A DNA stretch of 48,943 nucleotides, from the NCBI GenBank assembly GCA_004211785.1, contig SHBX01000020.1, forward strand, positions 1 to 48,943. The letters run 5' to 3'. The notes under the pieces are model-generated. The model worked only from the letters and a program-made list of their open reading frames with translations. It was not told where the DNA came from and did no database searches. Position 1 is the stretch's first letter. The number at the start of each line of letters is the position of its first letter. The position numbers and the translations under genes are program-made. Of the stretch, positions 26,194 through 34,608 are shown in pieces. This stretch comes from Winogradskyella sp. Its GTDB lineage: Bacteria > Bacteroidota > Bacteroidia > Flavobacteriales > Flavobacteriaceae.

Positions 26194-26970
26194 ATGCAAC
26201 TCAACCTTAATAAGCCTGTTTGTTTTTTTGATTTGGAAACGACGGGTATTAATATTTCCAAAGACCGTATTGTAGAAATTTCAATCCTTAAAGTACATCC
26301 TAATGGCAAGGAAGAAACCTATACCAAAAAGGTAAACCCTACGATTCCTATTCCGCCAGTAGTTACTGCTGTGCATGGGATCTCTGATGCGGATGTAGTA
26401 GATGCACCGACATTTAAGGAATTAGCCAAAGAGGTTCATAATATGATTAAGGATTCAGATTTAGGTGGTTTTAATAGCAACCGTTTTGATATTCCGTTGT
26501 TAGCAGAAGAAATGTTGCGAGCAGATGTCGATTTTGATATGAAAAACCGCCAATCTATAGATGTACAAACCATTTTCCATAAAATGGAGCAACGCACACT
26601 GTCGGCAGCATACAAATTTTACTGTGATAAAAACTTAGATAATGCCCATAGCGCTGAAGCTGATACCAAAGCCACTTATGAGGTTTTAAAAGCGCAGTTA
26701 GACCGTTACGAAGACTTAGAGAATGATGCTAATTTCTTAGCAGAATTCAGTTCACGTAAGAAGTTTGCTGACTTTGCCGGTTTTATTGCCTATAATAAAG
26801 AGGATGAAGAGTGTTTCTCTTTCGGGAAGCATAAAGGAAAGCGTGTACTTGATGTTTTGGAGCAAGAACCAGGTTACTTTGGCTGGTTGCTCAATGCAGA
26901 TTTTCCATTATACACCAAAAAAGTGTTGACAGCTATTAAATTAAGTCAGTTTAATAATAAATTAGGCTAA
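26194..26970 (+). CDS. DnaQ-like 3'-5' exonuclease with DUF3820-like tail
   Basis: A 258-residue DEDDh exonuclease. ExoI is CFFDLETTGI (Asp13, Glu15), ExoII is near GGFNSNRFDIPLL, and ExoIII is NAHSAEADTKATYEVL with the HxAxxD arrangement. The C-terminal 45 residues (CFSFGKHKGKRVLDVLEQEPGYFGWLL) form a small domain often fused to these exonucleases in Bacteroidota. The role is proofreading-like or RNA/DNA trimming; the length fits a stand-alone DnaQ-like protein, not a PolC. The stop codon is 2 bp before the FAH-family ATG, so the two are cotranscribed. Confidence 0.85.
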   Translation: MQLNLNKPVCFFDLETTGINISKDRIVEISILKVHPNGKEETYTKKVNPTIPIPPVVTAVHGISDADVVDAPTFKELAKEVHNMIKDSDLGGFNSNRFDIPLLAEEMLRADVDFDMKNRQSIDVQTIFHKMEQRTLSAAYKFYCDKNLDNAHSAEADTKATYEVLKAQLDRYEDLENDANFLAEFSSRKKFADFAGFIAYNKEDEECFSFGKHKGKRVLDVLEQEPGYFGWLLNADFPLYTKKVLTAIKLSQFNNKLG

Positions 26971-26972
26971 GC

Positions 26973-27584
26973 ATGAAATTAATCTGTATCGGTCGTAATT
27001 ATACGGCGCATATCGAGGAATTAGAAAACGAAAAGCCAACAGATCCAGTTGTATTTTTAAAACCTGACACGTCTATTCTTCTTAAAAAGCAACCCTTTTT
27101 TATCCCAGATTTTTCAGATGATATACATCACGAAGTTGAGTTGTTGGTAAAAATCAAGAAAGTAGGCAAGCACATTGACAAAAAATTTGCTCATAAATAC
27201 TACGATGAAATAGGTTTAGGTATTGATTTCACAGCACGTGACTTACAAGCGCAATTAAAATCTAAAGGCTTACCATGGGAAAAAGCTAAAGCTTTTGATG
27301 GTGCTGCGGTTATTGGTAAGTGTCTGCCTAAGTCTAAGTTTCAGGATATCAATAATATAAACTTCAGTTTAAAAAAAAATGATGAGGTTGTACAATTGGG
27401 AAACACACAATTGATGCTCTGGAAAGTTGATGAACTTATCGAATATGTCTCAAAATATTTTACTTTAAAGATTGGAGATATTATCTTTACAGGAACACCA
27501 GCTGGAGTTGGCAAAGTTTTTGTAAATGACCAACTGCAAGGTTATATTGAAGATGAAGAACTATTTTCAATTAAAGTAAAGTAA
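26973..27584 (+). CDS. Fumarylacetoacetate hydrolase family protein
   Basis: A 203-residue FAH-fold protein of the short (YcgM-like) type. It begins LICIGRNYTAHIEEL, has VVFLKPDTSIL, the metal-ligand motif DDIHHEVELLVKI, GLGIDFTARDLQAQLKSKGLPWEKAKAFDGAAVIG, and IIFTGTPAGVGKV near the end. Members hydrolyse or decarboxylate 2-oxo acids such as acylpyruvates and oxaloacetate. It follows the exonuclease gene by 2 bp, a conserved order in Flavobacteriia as I recall. Confidence 0.85.
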   Translation: MKLICIGRNYTAHIEELENEKPTDPVVFLKPDTSILLKKQPFFIPDFSDDIHHEVELLVKIKKVGKHIDKKFAHKYYDEIGLGIDFTARDLQAQLKSKGLPWEKAKAFDGAAVIGKCLPKSKFQDINNINFSLKKNDEVVQLGNTQLMLWKVDELIEYVSKYFTLKIGDIIFTGTPAGVGKVFVNDQLQGYIEDEELFSIKVK

Positions 27585-27673
27585 ATCTTTTTTAAAACTA
27601 TAGAGAAGACTAGAATAATAACATTTGATTTTGGGGCTAAACTCAAATCATTTTTAATCTCGATTATCGAGTA

Positions 27674-28015
27674 ATGGCACAACACTACAAATTAGAACGC
27701 GTAAGAGAATTAGCAGATGGCGACGAGGATTTCGTTGCAGCAATAGCAGCTGCTTTTTTGGAAGAGGTTCCAGAAGATGCAGAACGATTGCGCGTTGCAG
27801 TTCCTGCAAAAGATTATCATGAGGTTTATCAAGCTGCTCATAAAATGAAACCTACCATAGATTTATTTGAGCTTGGTGTTTACGACCAACTCATCGAAGT
27901 ACAAGATTGGGGCAAGTTTGAGCAGACAGACAAAGACGTAACGAAGCAGCTTCAAGTAGTGCTTACTGCTGTTGAGAATACTGTAAATGAGATTCGCAAA
28001 GATTTCGGGTTATAA
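27674..28015 (+). CDS. Histidine phosphotransfer (Hpt) domain protein
   Basis: A 113-residue all-helical protein with the Hpt pattern [15 protein letters not shown], where His56 is the likely phosphorylated residue. Helices flank it on both sides, and no kinase or receiver domain is attached. Stand-alone Hpt proteins relay phosphate between a hybrid kinase and a regulator; no partner is adjacent. The stop codon is 2 bp before the cinA ATG, which suggests cotranscription. Confidence 0.75.
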   Translation: MAQHYKLERVRELADGDEDFVAAIAAAFLEEVPEDAERLRVAVPAKDYHEVYQAAHKMKPTIDLFELGVYDQLIEVQDWGKFEQTDKDVTKQLQVVLTAVENTVNEIRKDFGL

Positions 28016-28017
28016 TT

Positions 28018-29265
28018 ATGAATGCTGAGGTTATTACTATTGGTGATGAAATTCTCATTGGGCAAATCGTTGACACAAATTCCGCTTTTTTAGGAAAAGA
28101 ACTCAATAAGGTAGGCGTTTCAGTCTATCAGATTACTTCTGTTCAAGATGATAAAGCCCATATTTTAAAATCATTAAAAGAAGCAGAAGAAAATGCAGAT
28201 ATAATTATTATTACTGGTGGTTTAGGGCCAACTAAGGATGATATTACCAAGCATACACTTTGCGAGTATTTTGATGATATTCTGGTTGAAAATGTTGAGG
28301 TTTTAAAGCATATAGAACATCTGTTTTCAAAATATATAAACACGCCTATTTCAGATATTAATAGACAACAAGCTTTGGTGCCTTCAAAGTCTAAGGTTTT
28401 AACTAATAGATTTGGTACCGCTCCAGGCATGTGGTTAGAGAAGAATGGAAAAGTATTTGTTTCACTTCCGGGTGTACCTTATGAAATGAAGGCGTTGATT
28501 TCTAACGAGGTTATTCCAGAATTGAGAAAACGGTTCAAATTTCCATATATAAAACACAGAACATTATTGACTTATGGTTTAGGCGAAAGTGCTATTGCAA
28601 ACCGTATTGAAGCGTTTGAAGATAATCTACCTAATTTCATTAAGCTTGCTTATTTGCCTAATCTAGGTCGTGTACGTTTGCGTTTGTCTGCAAAGGCTAT
28701 GGATAAATCTGTAGTTGAAGAAGAAATGCAAAAGCAAATAGAGCTATTACTACCACAAATTGAAGATATATTTGTGGGTTATGAGGAAGACACATCATTA
28801 GAAGCCTTAATCGGGAAGCAATTAACAAAGCTTGGTAAAACAATTGCTGTTGCCGAAAGTTGTACAGGTGGAAGTATAGCTCAAGCTATAACGGCAAATG
28901 CAGGTGCTTCAAAATACTTTAAAGGTAGTGTTGTCACTTATATTACGCAGTCTAAGATAGACGTTCTTGACATTTCTGAAGAAATTATAAACAAGCATTC
29001 TGTAGTTAGTGAAGAAGTGGCCAAGGCTATGGCTAAAGGCGTTTTAGATGTATACAAAACAGACTATGCCATAAGCACAACGGGTAATGCAGGACCATCA
29101 AAAGGAGATGCAGATGCAGATGTTGGTACCGTATGGATAGGTATAGCTACAAAAGATAAGGTTTATGCAGAGGTTTATAAGTTTTCTAACCAACGCGAAA
29201 AAACCATAAAAAAAGCAACAAACAAAGCCTTCGAAATGTTGCAAAAAGAAATTTTAAAAAAGTAA
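28018..29265 (+). CDS. cinA: CinA family protein (nicotinamide-nucleotide amidohydrolase)
   Basis: A 415-residue protein with both CinA domains. The N-terminal MoCF/COG1058 domain (1-170) has [38 protein letters not shown] and [15 protein letters not shown]. The C-terminal amidohydrolase domain (about 255-415) has [31 protein letters not shown] and STTGNAGP. The family deamidates NMN to nicotinate mononucleotide, and the N-terminal part is an ADP-ribose pyrophosphatase in some members; it is also linked to competence and DNA damage. No clear terminator follows. Confidence 0.93.
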   Translation: MNAEVITIGDEILIGQIVDTNSAFLGKELNKVGVSVYQITSVQDDKAHILKSLKEAEENADIIIITGGLGPTKDDITKHTLCEYFDDILVENVEVLKHIEHLFSKYINTPISDINRQQALVPSKSKVLTNRFGTAPGMWLEKNGKVFVSLPGVPYEMKALISNEVIPELRKRFKFPYIKHRTLLTYGLGESAIANRIEAFEDNLPNFIKLAYLPNLGRVRLRLSAKAMDKSVVEEEMQKQIELLLPQIEDIFVGYEEDTSLEALIGKQLTKLGKTIAVAESCTGGSIAQAITANAGASKYFKGSVVTYITQSKIDVLDISEEIINKHSVVSEEVAKAMAKGVLDVYKTDYAISTTGNAGPSKGDADADVGTVWIGIATKDKVYAEVYKFSNQREKTIKKATNKAFEMLQKEILKK

Positions 29266-29274
29266 TACTTTATG

Positions 29275-29305
29275 TTTGCTGAAACGTAAAGATTTACTAA
29301 ATTTG
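29275..29305 (+). promoter_or_regulatory. Promoter of the rpmB-rpmG operon
   Basis: TTTG (29275-29278), 19 bp, then TAAATTTG (29298-29305) is an excellent match to the Bacteroidota promoter. Transcription would start near 29312, leaving a leader of about 118 nt before rpmB. The leader contains a TTATAG/CTATAA inverted repeat (29336-29364). Confidence 0.65.
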
Positions 29306-29429
29306 CACCCTTGTTTAAAAATATCTAGAATTGATTTATAGTTCATTATGCTTAACAGCTATAATTTAGGTCTAAAGCAATTAAACAAGTAACAAAGGAA
29401 AAATTACAAATACCTAAAGAAAGAATACA

Positions 29430-29666
29430 ATGTCAAGAGTTTGTGAACTTACTGGGAAAAAAGCAATGGTTGGGAACAATGTATCTCATGCCATGAATAA
29501 AACAAAACGCAAGTTTGACGCTAACTTAGTGAAGAAGCGTTTCTACATTCCTGAGGAAGATAAGTGGGTAACATTAAAGGTTTCTACATCTGCATTAAAG
29601 ACTATCAATAAAATTGGTATCGCTGCAGCAATTAAGGAAGCTAGAGCAAAAGGATTTTACAAATAA
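29430..29666 (+). CDS. rpmB: Ribosomal protein bL28
   Basis: A 78-residue large-subunit protein beginning MSRVCELTGKKAMVGNNVSHAMNKTKR. Only one of the zinc cysteines of the C+ form is kept (C5), so this is the zinc-independent form. It is the first gene of a run with rpmG and the DUF4295 gene, with a strong promoter and long leader upstream. No Shine-Dalgarno sequence is present; the region before ATG is A-rich. Confidence 0.95.
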   Translation: MSRVCELTGKKAMVGNNVSHAMNKTKRKFDANLVKKRFYIPEEDKWVTLKVSTSALKTINKIGIAAAIKEARAKGFYK

Positions 29667-29692
29667 TAGCATAAAGCTAAAGTCAATTTACA

Positions 29693-29875
29693 ATGGCAAA
29701 AAAAGGAAATAGAATACAAGTTATCTTAGAGTGTACAGAGCACAAAGCTTCTGGTCAGCCAGGAACTTCAAGATATATTACGACAAAGAACAAAAAGAAC
29801 ACGCCAGACCGTATGGAGATTAAGAAATTTAATCCTATCCTTAAGCGTATGACTGTTCATAAAGAAATCAAATAA
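29693..29875 (+). CDS. rpmG: Ribosomal protein bL33
   Basis: A 60-residue protein with [17 protein letters not shown] at the start and [19 protein letters not shown] at the end, typical of bL33. A single cysteine (C14) remains and no CxxC pairs are seen, so it is the zinc-free form. It lies 26 bp after rpmB and 12 bp before the DUF4295 gene. Confidence 0.95.
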   Translation: MAKKGNRIQVILECTEHKASGQPGTSRYITTKNKKNTPDRMEIKKFNPILKRMTVHKEIK

Positions 29876-29887
29876 TCCACAGAAATT

Positions 29888-30040
29888 ATGGCAAAGAAAT
29901 CAGTAGCATCCTTACAAACAGGATCAAAGCGTTTGACAAAAGCTATCAAAATGGTGAAATCTCCAAAAACAGGAGCTTATACATTTGTGGAGTCAGTAAT
30001 GGCACCAGAATTTGTTAAAGATTTTTTAGCGAAAAAATAA
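29888..30040 (+). CDS. DUF4295 family ribosome-associated protein
   Basis: A 50-codon gene: MAKKSVASLQTGSKRLTKAI at the start and APEFVKDFLAKK at the end. It has a Lys-rich, basic composition and is widespread and specific to Bacteroidota, always after rpmG in my recollection. I recall a protein of this type being modelled as a lineage-specific large-subunit protein (bL38) in a Flavobacterium johnsoniae ribosome structure; this is from memory and needs confirming. The gene is followed by a terminator 24 bp downstream, so it ends the operon. Confidence 0.85.
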   Translation: MAKKSVASLQTGSKRLTKAIKMVKSPKTGAYTFVESVMAPEFVKDFLAKK

Positions 30041-30063
30041 GCGCTAAAACACAAGATATTTAT

Positions 30064-30094
30064 AAAACTGCTTTCATATGAAAGCAGTTTTTTT
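30064..30094 (+). terminator. Terminator of the rpmB-rpmG-DUF4295 operon
   Basis: AAAACTGCTTTC-ATAT-GAAAGCAGTTTTTTT, a perfect 12-bp stem. It separates ftsY from the ribosomal genes. Confidence 0.88.
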
Positions 30095-30159
30095 ATGGCT
30101 ATATTTGAGCAATGTCTGACAACTTAGCAGTATTATTCAAAAGGCAAGGTTGTTGATTT

Positions 30160-30254
30160 ATGTTTTGGGCGTTCCGAGACTAAAAATGTCTCAGCGGGCT
30201 TTCACAACTCGCTCTCTTCGAGGAGCTCAAACAAGTTGTTCAATCCCTAACGCA
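30160..30254. repeat. Flavobacteriaceae-type dispersed intergenic repeat
   Basis: The block runs from TGTTTTGGGCGTTCCGAGAC through GCGGGCTTTCACAACTC to TTCAATCCCTAACGCA. I recognise the TGGGCGT..., CGGGCTTTC... and CAATCCCTAACGC modules from non-coding repeats scattered in Flavobacteriaceae genomes. It contains small hairpins (GAGAC/GTCTC at 30176-30192; GCTC/GAGC at 30211-30226) and terminal GCGTT/AACGC complementarity. It lies between the ribosomal-operon terminator and ftsY. No other full copy is seen in this window. Confidence 0.6.
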
Positions 30255-30292
30255 ATAATTAATAACTAAACAACAAACGATTAAACATAAAT

Positions 30293-31267
30293 ATGAGTTT
30301 TTTCAAAAAAATATTCTCCTCAGAAAAAAAGGAAACCTTAGATAAAGGTTTAGAGAAATCTAAATCGTCATTTTTAAATAAATTAAACAAAGCCGTTGCC
30401 GGAAAATCTAAAGTCGATGATGATGTATTAGATAATCTAGAAGAGATTTTAGTAACCAGTGACGTTGGTGTTAATACAACCCTTAAGGTTATTGAGCGTA
30501 TCGAAGAGCGAGTTTCTAAAGACAAATACTTAGGTACATCCGAGCTTAATCAGATTTTAAGAGAAGAAATTGCAGGTTTATTATCTGAGACTAACTCTGG
30601 TGAAGAAACCGATTATACAATCCCACAATTGCCAAAGCAAGAAGATGGAACAAAAACACCTTATGTATTAATGGTAGTTGGCGTTAATGGTGTTGGTAAA
30701 ACAACAACTATAGGTAAGCTGGCTTATCAGTTTAAAAAGCAAGGTTTAAAAGTGGTTCTTGGTGCGGCAGATACGTTTAGAGCTGCAGCCATAGACCAAT
30801 TGCAAGTTTGGGCAGATCGCGTTGATGTACCTATGATAAGACAAGAAATGGGTAGTGACCCAGCTTCAGTTGCTTTTGATGCATTAGAATCTGGAGTAAA
30901 ACAAGATGCTGATGTTATTATTATAGACACTGCAGGGCGTTTGCATAACAAGATTAACTTAATGAATGAGTTAACTAAGGTAAAGCGAGTGATGCAAAAA
31001 GTTGTTGGTGATGCACCACATGATGTGTTGTTAGTTTTAGATGGCTCTACTGGACAAAATGCTTTTGAACAAGCCAAACAATTTACTGCAGCAACAGAAG
31101 TGACTTCTTTGGCAGTTACTAAATTAGATGGTACTGCAAAAGGCGGTGTTGTCATTGGTATTAGTGACCAATTTCAGATTCCTGTAAAATATATCGGCGT
31201 AGGAGAAGGTATCGAGGATTTGCAAGTTTTTAATAAATATGAATTTGTAGACTCGTTTTTTAAATAG
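30293..31267 (+). CDS. ftsY: Signal recognition particle receptor FtsY
   Basis: A 324-residue SRP GTPase. A short Lys-rich N-terminal region (1-20) replaces the long acidic A domain of E. coli FtsY. The NG domain follows with VVGVNGVGKTTTIGKLAY (G1), LGAADTFRAAAIDQLQVWA, IIIDTAGRLHNKINLM (G3), TKLDGTAKGG (G4) and YIGVGEGIEDLQVF (G5). It docks SRP-ribosome complexes to the Sec translocon at the inner membrane. A terminator and a dispersed repeat separate it from the ribosomal genes upstream, so it should have its own promoter. The SRPBCC gene begins 3 bp after its stop. Confidence 0.95.
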   Translation: MSFFKKIFSSEKKETLDKGLEKSKSSFLNKLNKAVAGKSKVDDDVLDNLEEILVTSDVGVNTTLKVIERIEERVSKDKYLGTSELNQILREEIAGLLSETNSGEETDYTIPQLPKQEDGTKTPYVLMVVGVNGVGKTTTIGKLAYQFKKQGLKVVLGAADTFRAAAIDQLQVWADRVDVPMIRQEMGSDPASVAFDALESGVKQDADVIIIDTAGRLHNKINLMNELTKVKRVMQKVVGDAPHDVLLVLDGSTGQNAFEQAKQFTAATEVTSLAVTKLDGTAKGGVVIGISDQFQIPVKYIGVGEGIEDLQVFNKYEFVDSFFK

Positions 31268-31270
31268 AAG

Positions 31271-31699
31271 ATGGAAAATAAAATACTTTTCGATTTATAT
31301 ATTAACGCATCAAAAGAGAAGGTCTTTGATGCGTTTTCTTTACCAAAACATTTGGATAATTGGTGGACGTTAAAATCTTCTGGTAAACCAGAATTTGGTT
31401 CGGAATATAATTTAAACTTTACAGATGAATACGATTGGTATGCACAGGTTTCAAAAGTAAAGCAAAATGAATTCTTCTTTTTAAAAATGATTAATTCAAG
31501 TCCTGATTGGAATCCAACAACTTTTGGTGTTGAACTTGAAGAAATGGATAACGGAACACTTCTAAAATTCTCGCATACAGATTGGCAAAACAATAATCAT
31601 GAATTTAGACACTCATCATTTTGTTGGGCGATGCTTTTAAATGGCTTCAAAAATTATATTGAAAAAGAAATTATAATTCCTTTTGATGAACGTAACTAA
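31271..31699 (+). CDS. SRPBCC/START-like domain protein (AHSA1-related)
   Basis: A 142-residue single-domain protein with the AHSA1 pattern: INASKEKVFDAFSLPKHLDNWWT (10-32), YDWYAQVSKVKQNEFFFLKM, LEEMDNGTLLKFSHTDW and a C-terminal helix CWAMLLNGFKNYIEKE. The fold binds hydrophobic ligands in a central cavity; the ligand is unknown. It starts 3 bp after ftsY and is probably translated from the same mRNA. Confidence 0.8.
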   Translation: MENKILFDLYINASKEKVFDAFSLPKHLDNWWTLKSSGKPEFGSEYNLNFTDEYDWYAQVSKVKQNEFFFLKMINSSPDWNPTTFGVELEEMDNGTLLKFSHTDWQNNNHEFRHSSFCWAMLLNGFKNYIEKEIIIPFDERN

Positions 31700-31738
31700 G
31701 ATTTCTATATAACATGGTATTTTGTATTTTTATAAAAA

Positions 31739-33403
31739 ATGCGAACCATGACTAAATACATTACACTTCTTTTATTACTATTTGTTTTTTCTTGTAAAGA
31801 CAATCCTAAGTCCGAAGAAGCGAGGACACCTATTAGCGAATCAGAAACTGTAGTAGAGGAAGATGATTTAAGTGCTATATCTACTAAGGACTTCAGAGAA
31901 TTTAAAGTTTTAGATTCTAAGGTCATTACAAAAACTCAAATATGGTCAGCTATAAATCCTCAAATGGAAGATTTTACAGAAGCTGATTATAACAGATTGA
32001 AGCCACTTATTTTGGAAGCTAATATTCCAACTCTTCAAGAATATGTTGTTGACGGTAAATTTAGTTATGGGGAATTAACTAAGTTTTATTTATATCGAAT
32101 AAGAAAATTCGATCGTGAAAACGACTTGTCTCTTAACTCAGTGATTTCTATTAATCCAGATGTAATTAAAGAAGCAAAAATTTTAGATGGTGATACATCA
32201 AATAATCACCCAATTTACGGCATGCCAATTTTATTGAAAGATAATATTAATGCTGCTAATATGATAACTACGGCTGGTGCAACAGCATTATTGAATAACA
32301 AAACTGATGATGCATTTTTAACCAGACAACTTAAATCAAAAGGCGCCTTAATTTTAGGAAAAGCTAACCTAAGTGAATGGGCTTATTTCTTTTGTGAAGA
32401 TTGTCCAAGTGGTTACTCAGCAATTGGCGGGCAAACCTTAAACCCTTATGGGAGACGTATTATAGACACTGGTGGTTCGAGCTCTGGTAGTGGAGTTTCT
32501 GTATCTGCAAACTTTTGTGTAGCGGCAATTGGTAGTGAGACTTCAGGTTCTATATTGTCTCCAGCGAGTAGTAATTCTGTTGTGGGATTAAAACCTACAA
32601 TTGGTTTGGTGAGTCGCACAGGTGTAGTGCCAATTTCTTCTACATTAGACACTGCTGGTCCTATTACAAGAACCGTAGAAGACAATGCAATTTTACTTGA
32701 CGCTATTTTCGGAACAGATGCTTCAGATACAAAAACAATTGATGCACTTTTAGATAATGGGTTTTATTACGAAAATCTTAAAGCAGCAACAGTTAAAGGA
32801 AAACGCTTTGGCACTCCTAAACGATTATTAGAAGATACATTGTATGTAAAAGCGCTTGATGTTTTAAAGCAACAAGGTGCTGTTATCGTTGAAATTGAAG
32901 AAGAACAGATTGGTTTACCTAATTTCTTAAGACTACTAAATCTCGATATGAAAAAAGACTTGCCAGCTTATATGGAAGGCTATGCCAATAAAGATATTAA
33001 GATGAGAACCATAGAAGACTTTATGACTTTTAATCTTAAAGATTCTTTAACCTCAATGCCTTACGGACAAAATTTGTTTAAGGGTATTGCAGAAGATAAG
33101 GGCGATGCAGAGTTCTTAGCTCGAATTCAAGATACTTTAAAAACAAATGGTAGAGCGTATTTTGATAAACCAATGCAAGCTCAAAATCTCGATGGATTCT
33201 TATCTATAAACAACTACCATGCAGGTTTTGCTGCAGTGGCAGAATATCCAGCATTGACAGTGCCAATGGGCTATCAAGATAATGGTAGACCAATGGGATT
33301 AACGTTTATTTCAAGTCGTTTACGTGAAAGACAATTGTTAGAATGGGCTTATGTTTATGAACAAGCGAGTAAGGCAAGAATAGCTCCTAAAAATTATAAT
33401 TAA
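31739..33403 (+). CDS. Lipoprotein amidase (amidase signature family)
   Basis: A 554-residue protein. Residues 1-19 are a lipoprotein signal ending FVFSC (Cys19), followed by an acidic linker. The amidase-signature domain has the Ser-cisSer-Lys triad: Lys167 (ILLKDNINA), the cis-Ser region GGSSSGSGVSVS (245-256), and nucleophile Ser271 in GSETSGSILSPAS. The C-terminus contains PALTVPMGYQDNGRPMGLTFI. It hydrolyses an amide of unknown identity in the periplasm. The start may be MRTM (31739) or MTKY (31748). The last 4 bp overlap the convergent serine-hydrolase gene. Confidence 0.87.
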   Translation: MRTMTKYITLLLLLFVFSCKDNPKSEEARTPISESETVVEEDDLSAISTKDFREFKVLDSKVITKTQIWSAINPQMEDFTEADYNRLKPLILEANIPTLQEYVVDGKFSYGELTKFYLYRIRKFDRENDLSLNSVISINPDVIKEAKILDGDTSNNHPIYGMPILLKDNINAANMITTAGATALLNNKTDDAFLTRQLKSKGALILGKANLSEWAYFFCEDCPSGYSAIGGQTLNPYGRRIIDTGGSSSGSGVSVSANFCVAAIGSETSGSILSPASSNSVVGLKPTIGLVSRTGVVPISSTLDTAGPITRTVEDNAILLDAIFGTDASDTKTIDALLDNGFYYENLKAATVKGKRFGTPKRLLEDTLYVKALDVLKQQGAVIVEIEEEQIGLPNFLRLLNLDMKKDLPAYMEGYANKDIKMRTIEDFMTFNLKDSLTSMPYGQNLFKGIAEDKGDAEFLARIQDTLKTNGRAYFDKPMQAQNLDGFLSINNYHAGFAAVAEYPALTVPMGYQDNGRPMGLTFISSRLRERQLLEWAYVYEQASKARIAPKNYN

Positions 33404-34476
33404 TTAATTAGAGCGGATAGTTTTTCCCATAAGGCATTATCATAACCTGAAGGTCCTAATTGACCTTCGTTAGCATCGCCGCCCATGCGTATAATCACTA
33501 GTTTTTTACTAGGGACAATGTAAAGTTTTTGGTCATTTGCACCTAAACCTGCGATTAGGTCATCAGGTGCATTAGGTATAAGTTTGCCATTAAATGAACT
33601 AGGTGAACCAGGCAAAACATATGATGTTTTTCCGTTTAGCCACCATAAATAACCATACGCAGGGTTTAAGTTTTGCGATGAATTAGTCATTTCATTAAAA
33701 AAACTTTCATTTAAGATTTCAGCCTCATTCCAAACGCCTTTATTGTAGCATAAAAGTCCAAATCTTGCCATACTTCTGGCAGTACTAAAATAAAAAGTAT
33801 TAAACCCGAAAGGAATCCAGGTACCATTCATTCCAATTTTACTTTTTAGTTTTTGGTCAAAATAAGTATTGAAATTTGTGTCAACCGCACCAGATACAAT
33901 TTCTCGTGTTAGAGAATAAGGTGCATTATGATAGTACCAAAAGGTATCTGAGTCTCCCAAATAGCTTAAGCATTCTGGATTAGTACAATCAAAGCTTACA
34001 TTATAATCTAGACCAGTACTCATGGTAATGTGGTTTTTTACTGTAATAGCATTTTCCTGCTCTAAAGATGTACTAGACCAACCAAGCCCTAAATATTGAT
34101 TTGAAGAATCATTAATATCTAGTAGGTTTTCTTGCTCAGCTACTCCAACCATAAACGCTGCTAAGGTTTTACCTGCAGAAAACCATGGGTTATTTGTTGT
34201 ATTATTTGCTCCATTAAAATAGGCTTCAAGGGCAATTTTTCCATTCTCTAGAATGATAAAGCTCTCTGTGTCTGAGCTTTCTAAAAAGTCTAATAAGTCT
34301 TGTTGCTTAGATGTATTCCATCCTAAAGAATTTGGTGATATGGTATCCCATACGTCGGAATTCAAAGGAGGAAAGTATACTTCTGAGTTATCATTAGGCA
34401 ATTCTGGTGTAATGCTTTCAGTAGAACTACATGAAAACATAATTACTAGTAATGCAAGTATATAGGTTATTCGCAT
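33400..34476 (-). CDS. Serine hydrolase, beta-lactamase class C-like lipoprotein
   Basis: A 358-residue lipoprotein (MRITYILALLVIMFSC, Cys16) of the beta-lactamase/transpeptidase-like family. The SxxK motif is FSAGK (Ser100, Lys103), and the following ITMSTGLDYN carries the likely catalytic Tyr158. The final KLVIIRMGG supplies the beta strand of the third motif. These proteins are usually esterases, D-aminopeptidases or peptide hydrolases rather than true beta-lactamases. The amidase and this gene converge with a 4-bp stop overlap and have no terminator between them. Confidence 0.83.
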   Translation of the reverse strand: MRITYILALLVIMFSCSSTESITPELPNDNSEVYFPPLNSDVWDTISPNSLGWNTSKQQDLLDFLESSDTESFIILENGKIALEAYFNGANNTTNNPWFSAGKTLAAFMVGVAEQENLLDINDSSNQYLGLGWSSTSLEQENAITVKNHITMSTGLDYNVSFDCTNPECLSYLGDSDTFWYYHNAPYSLTREIVSGAVDTNFNTYFDQKLKSKIGMNGTWIPFGFNTFYFSTARSMARFGLLCYNKGVWNEAEILNESFFNEMTNSSQNLNPAYGYLWWLNGKTSYVLPGSPSSFNGKLIPNAPDDLIAGLGANDQKLYIVPSKKLVIIRMGGDANEGQLGPSGYDNALWEKLSALIN

Positions 34477-34581
34477 GGTTTTATGATTTGGTTTTCAATT
34501 TAGACTATTGAATATCTATAAGGTTTAAAATCATTGAATACGAAGACCTAATTCATTCATCGAAAATCCTAAATCATTATG

Positions 34582-34589
34582 TATCTTTG
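34582..34589 (+). promoter_or_regulatory. Putative -7 box for rimO
   Basis: TATCTTTG followed by C matches TAnnTTTG, 19 bp upstream of the rimO ATG. Confidence 0.45.
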
Positions 34590-34608
34590 CATGCTGATTT
34601 AAAAGACT

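Noticed and set aside
33400..33403. Convergent 4-bp overlap of the amidase and serine-hydrolase genes as a functional signal
   Set aside because: A shared TTAA stop region is a common outcome of compact convergent genes.
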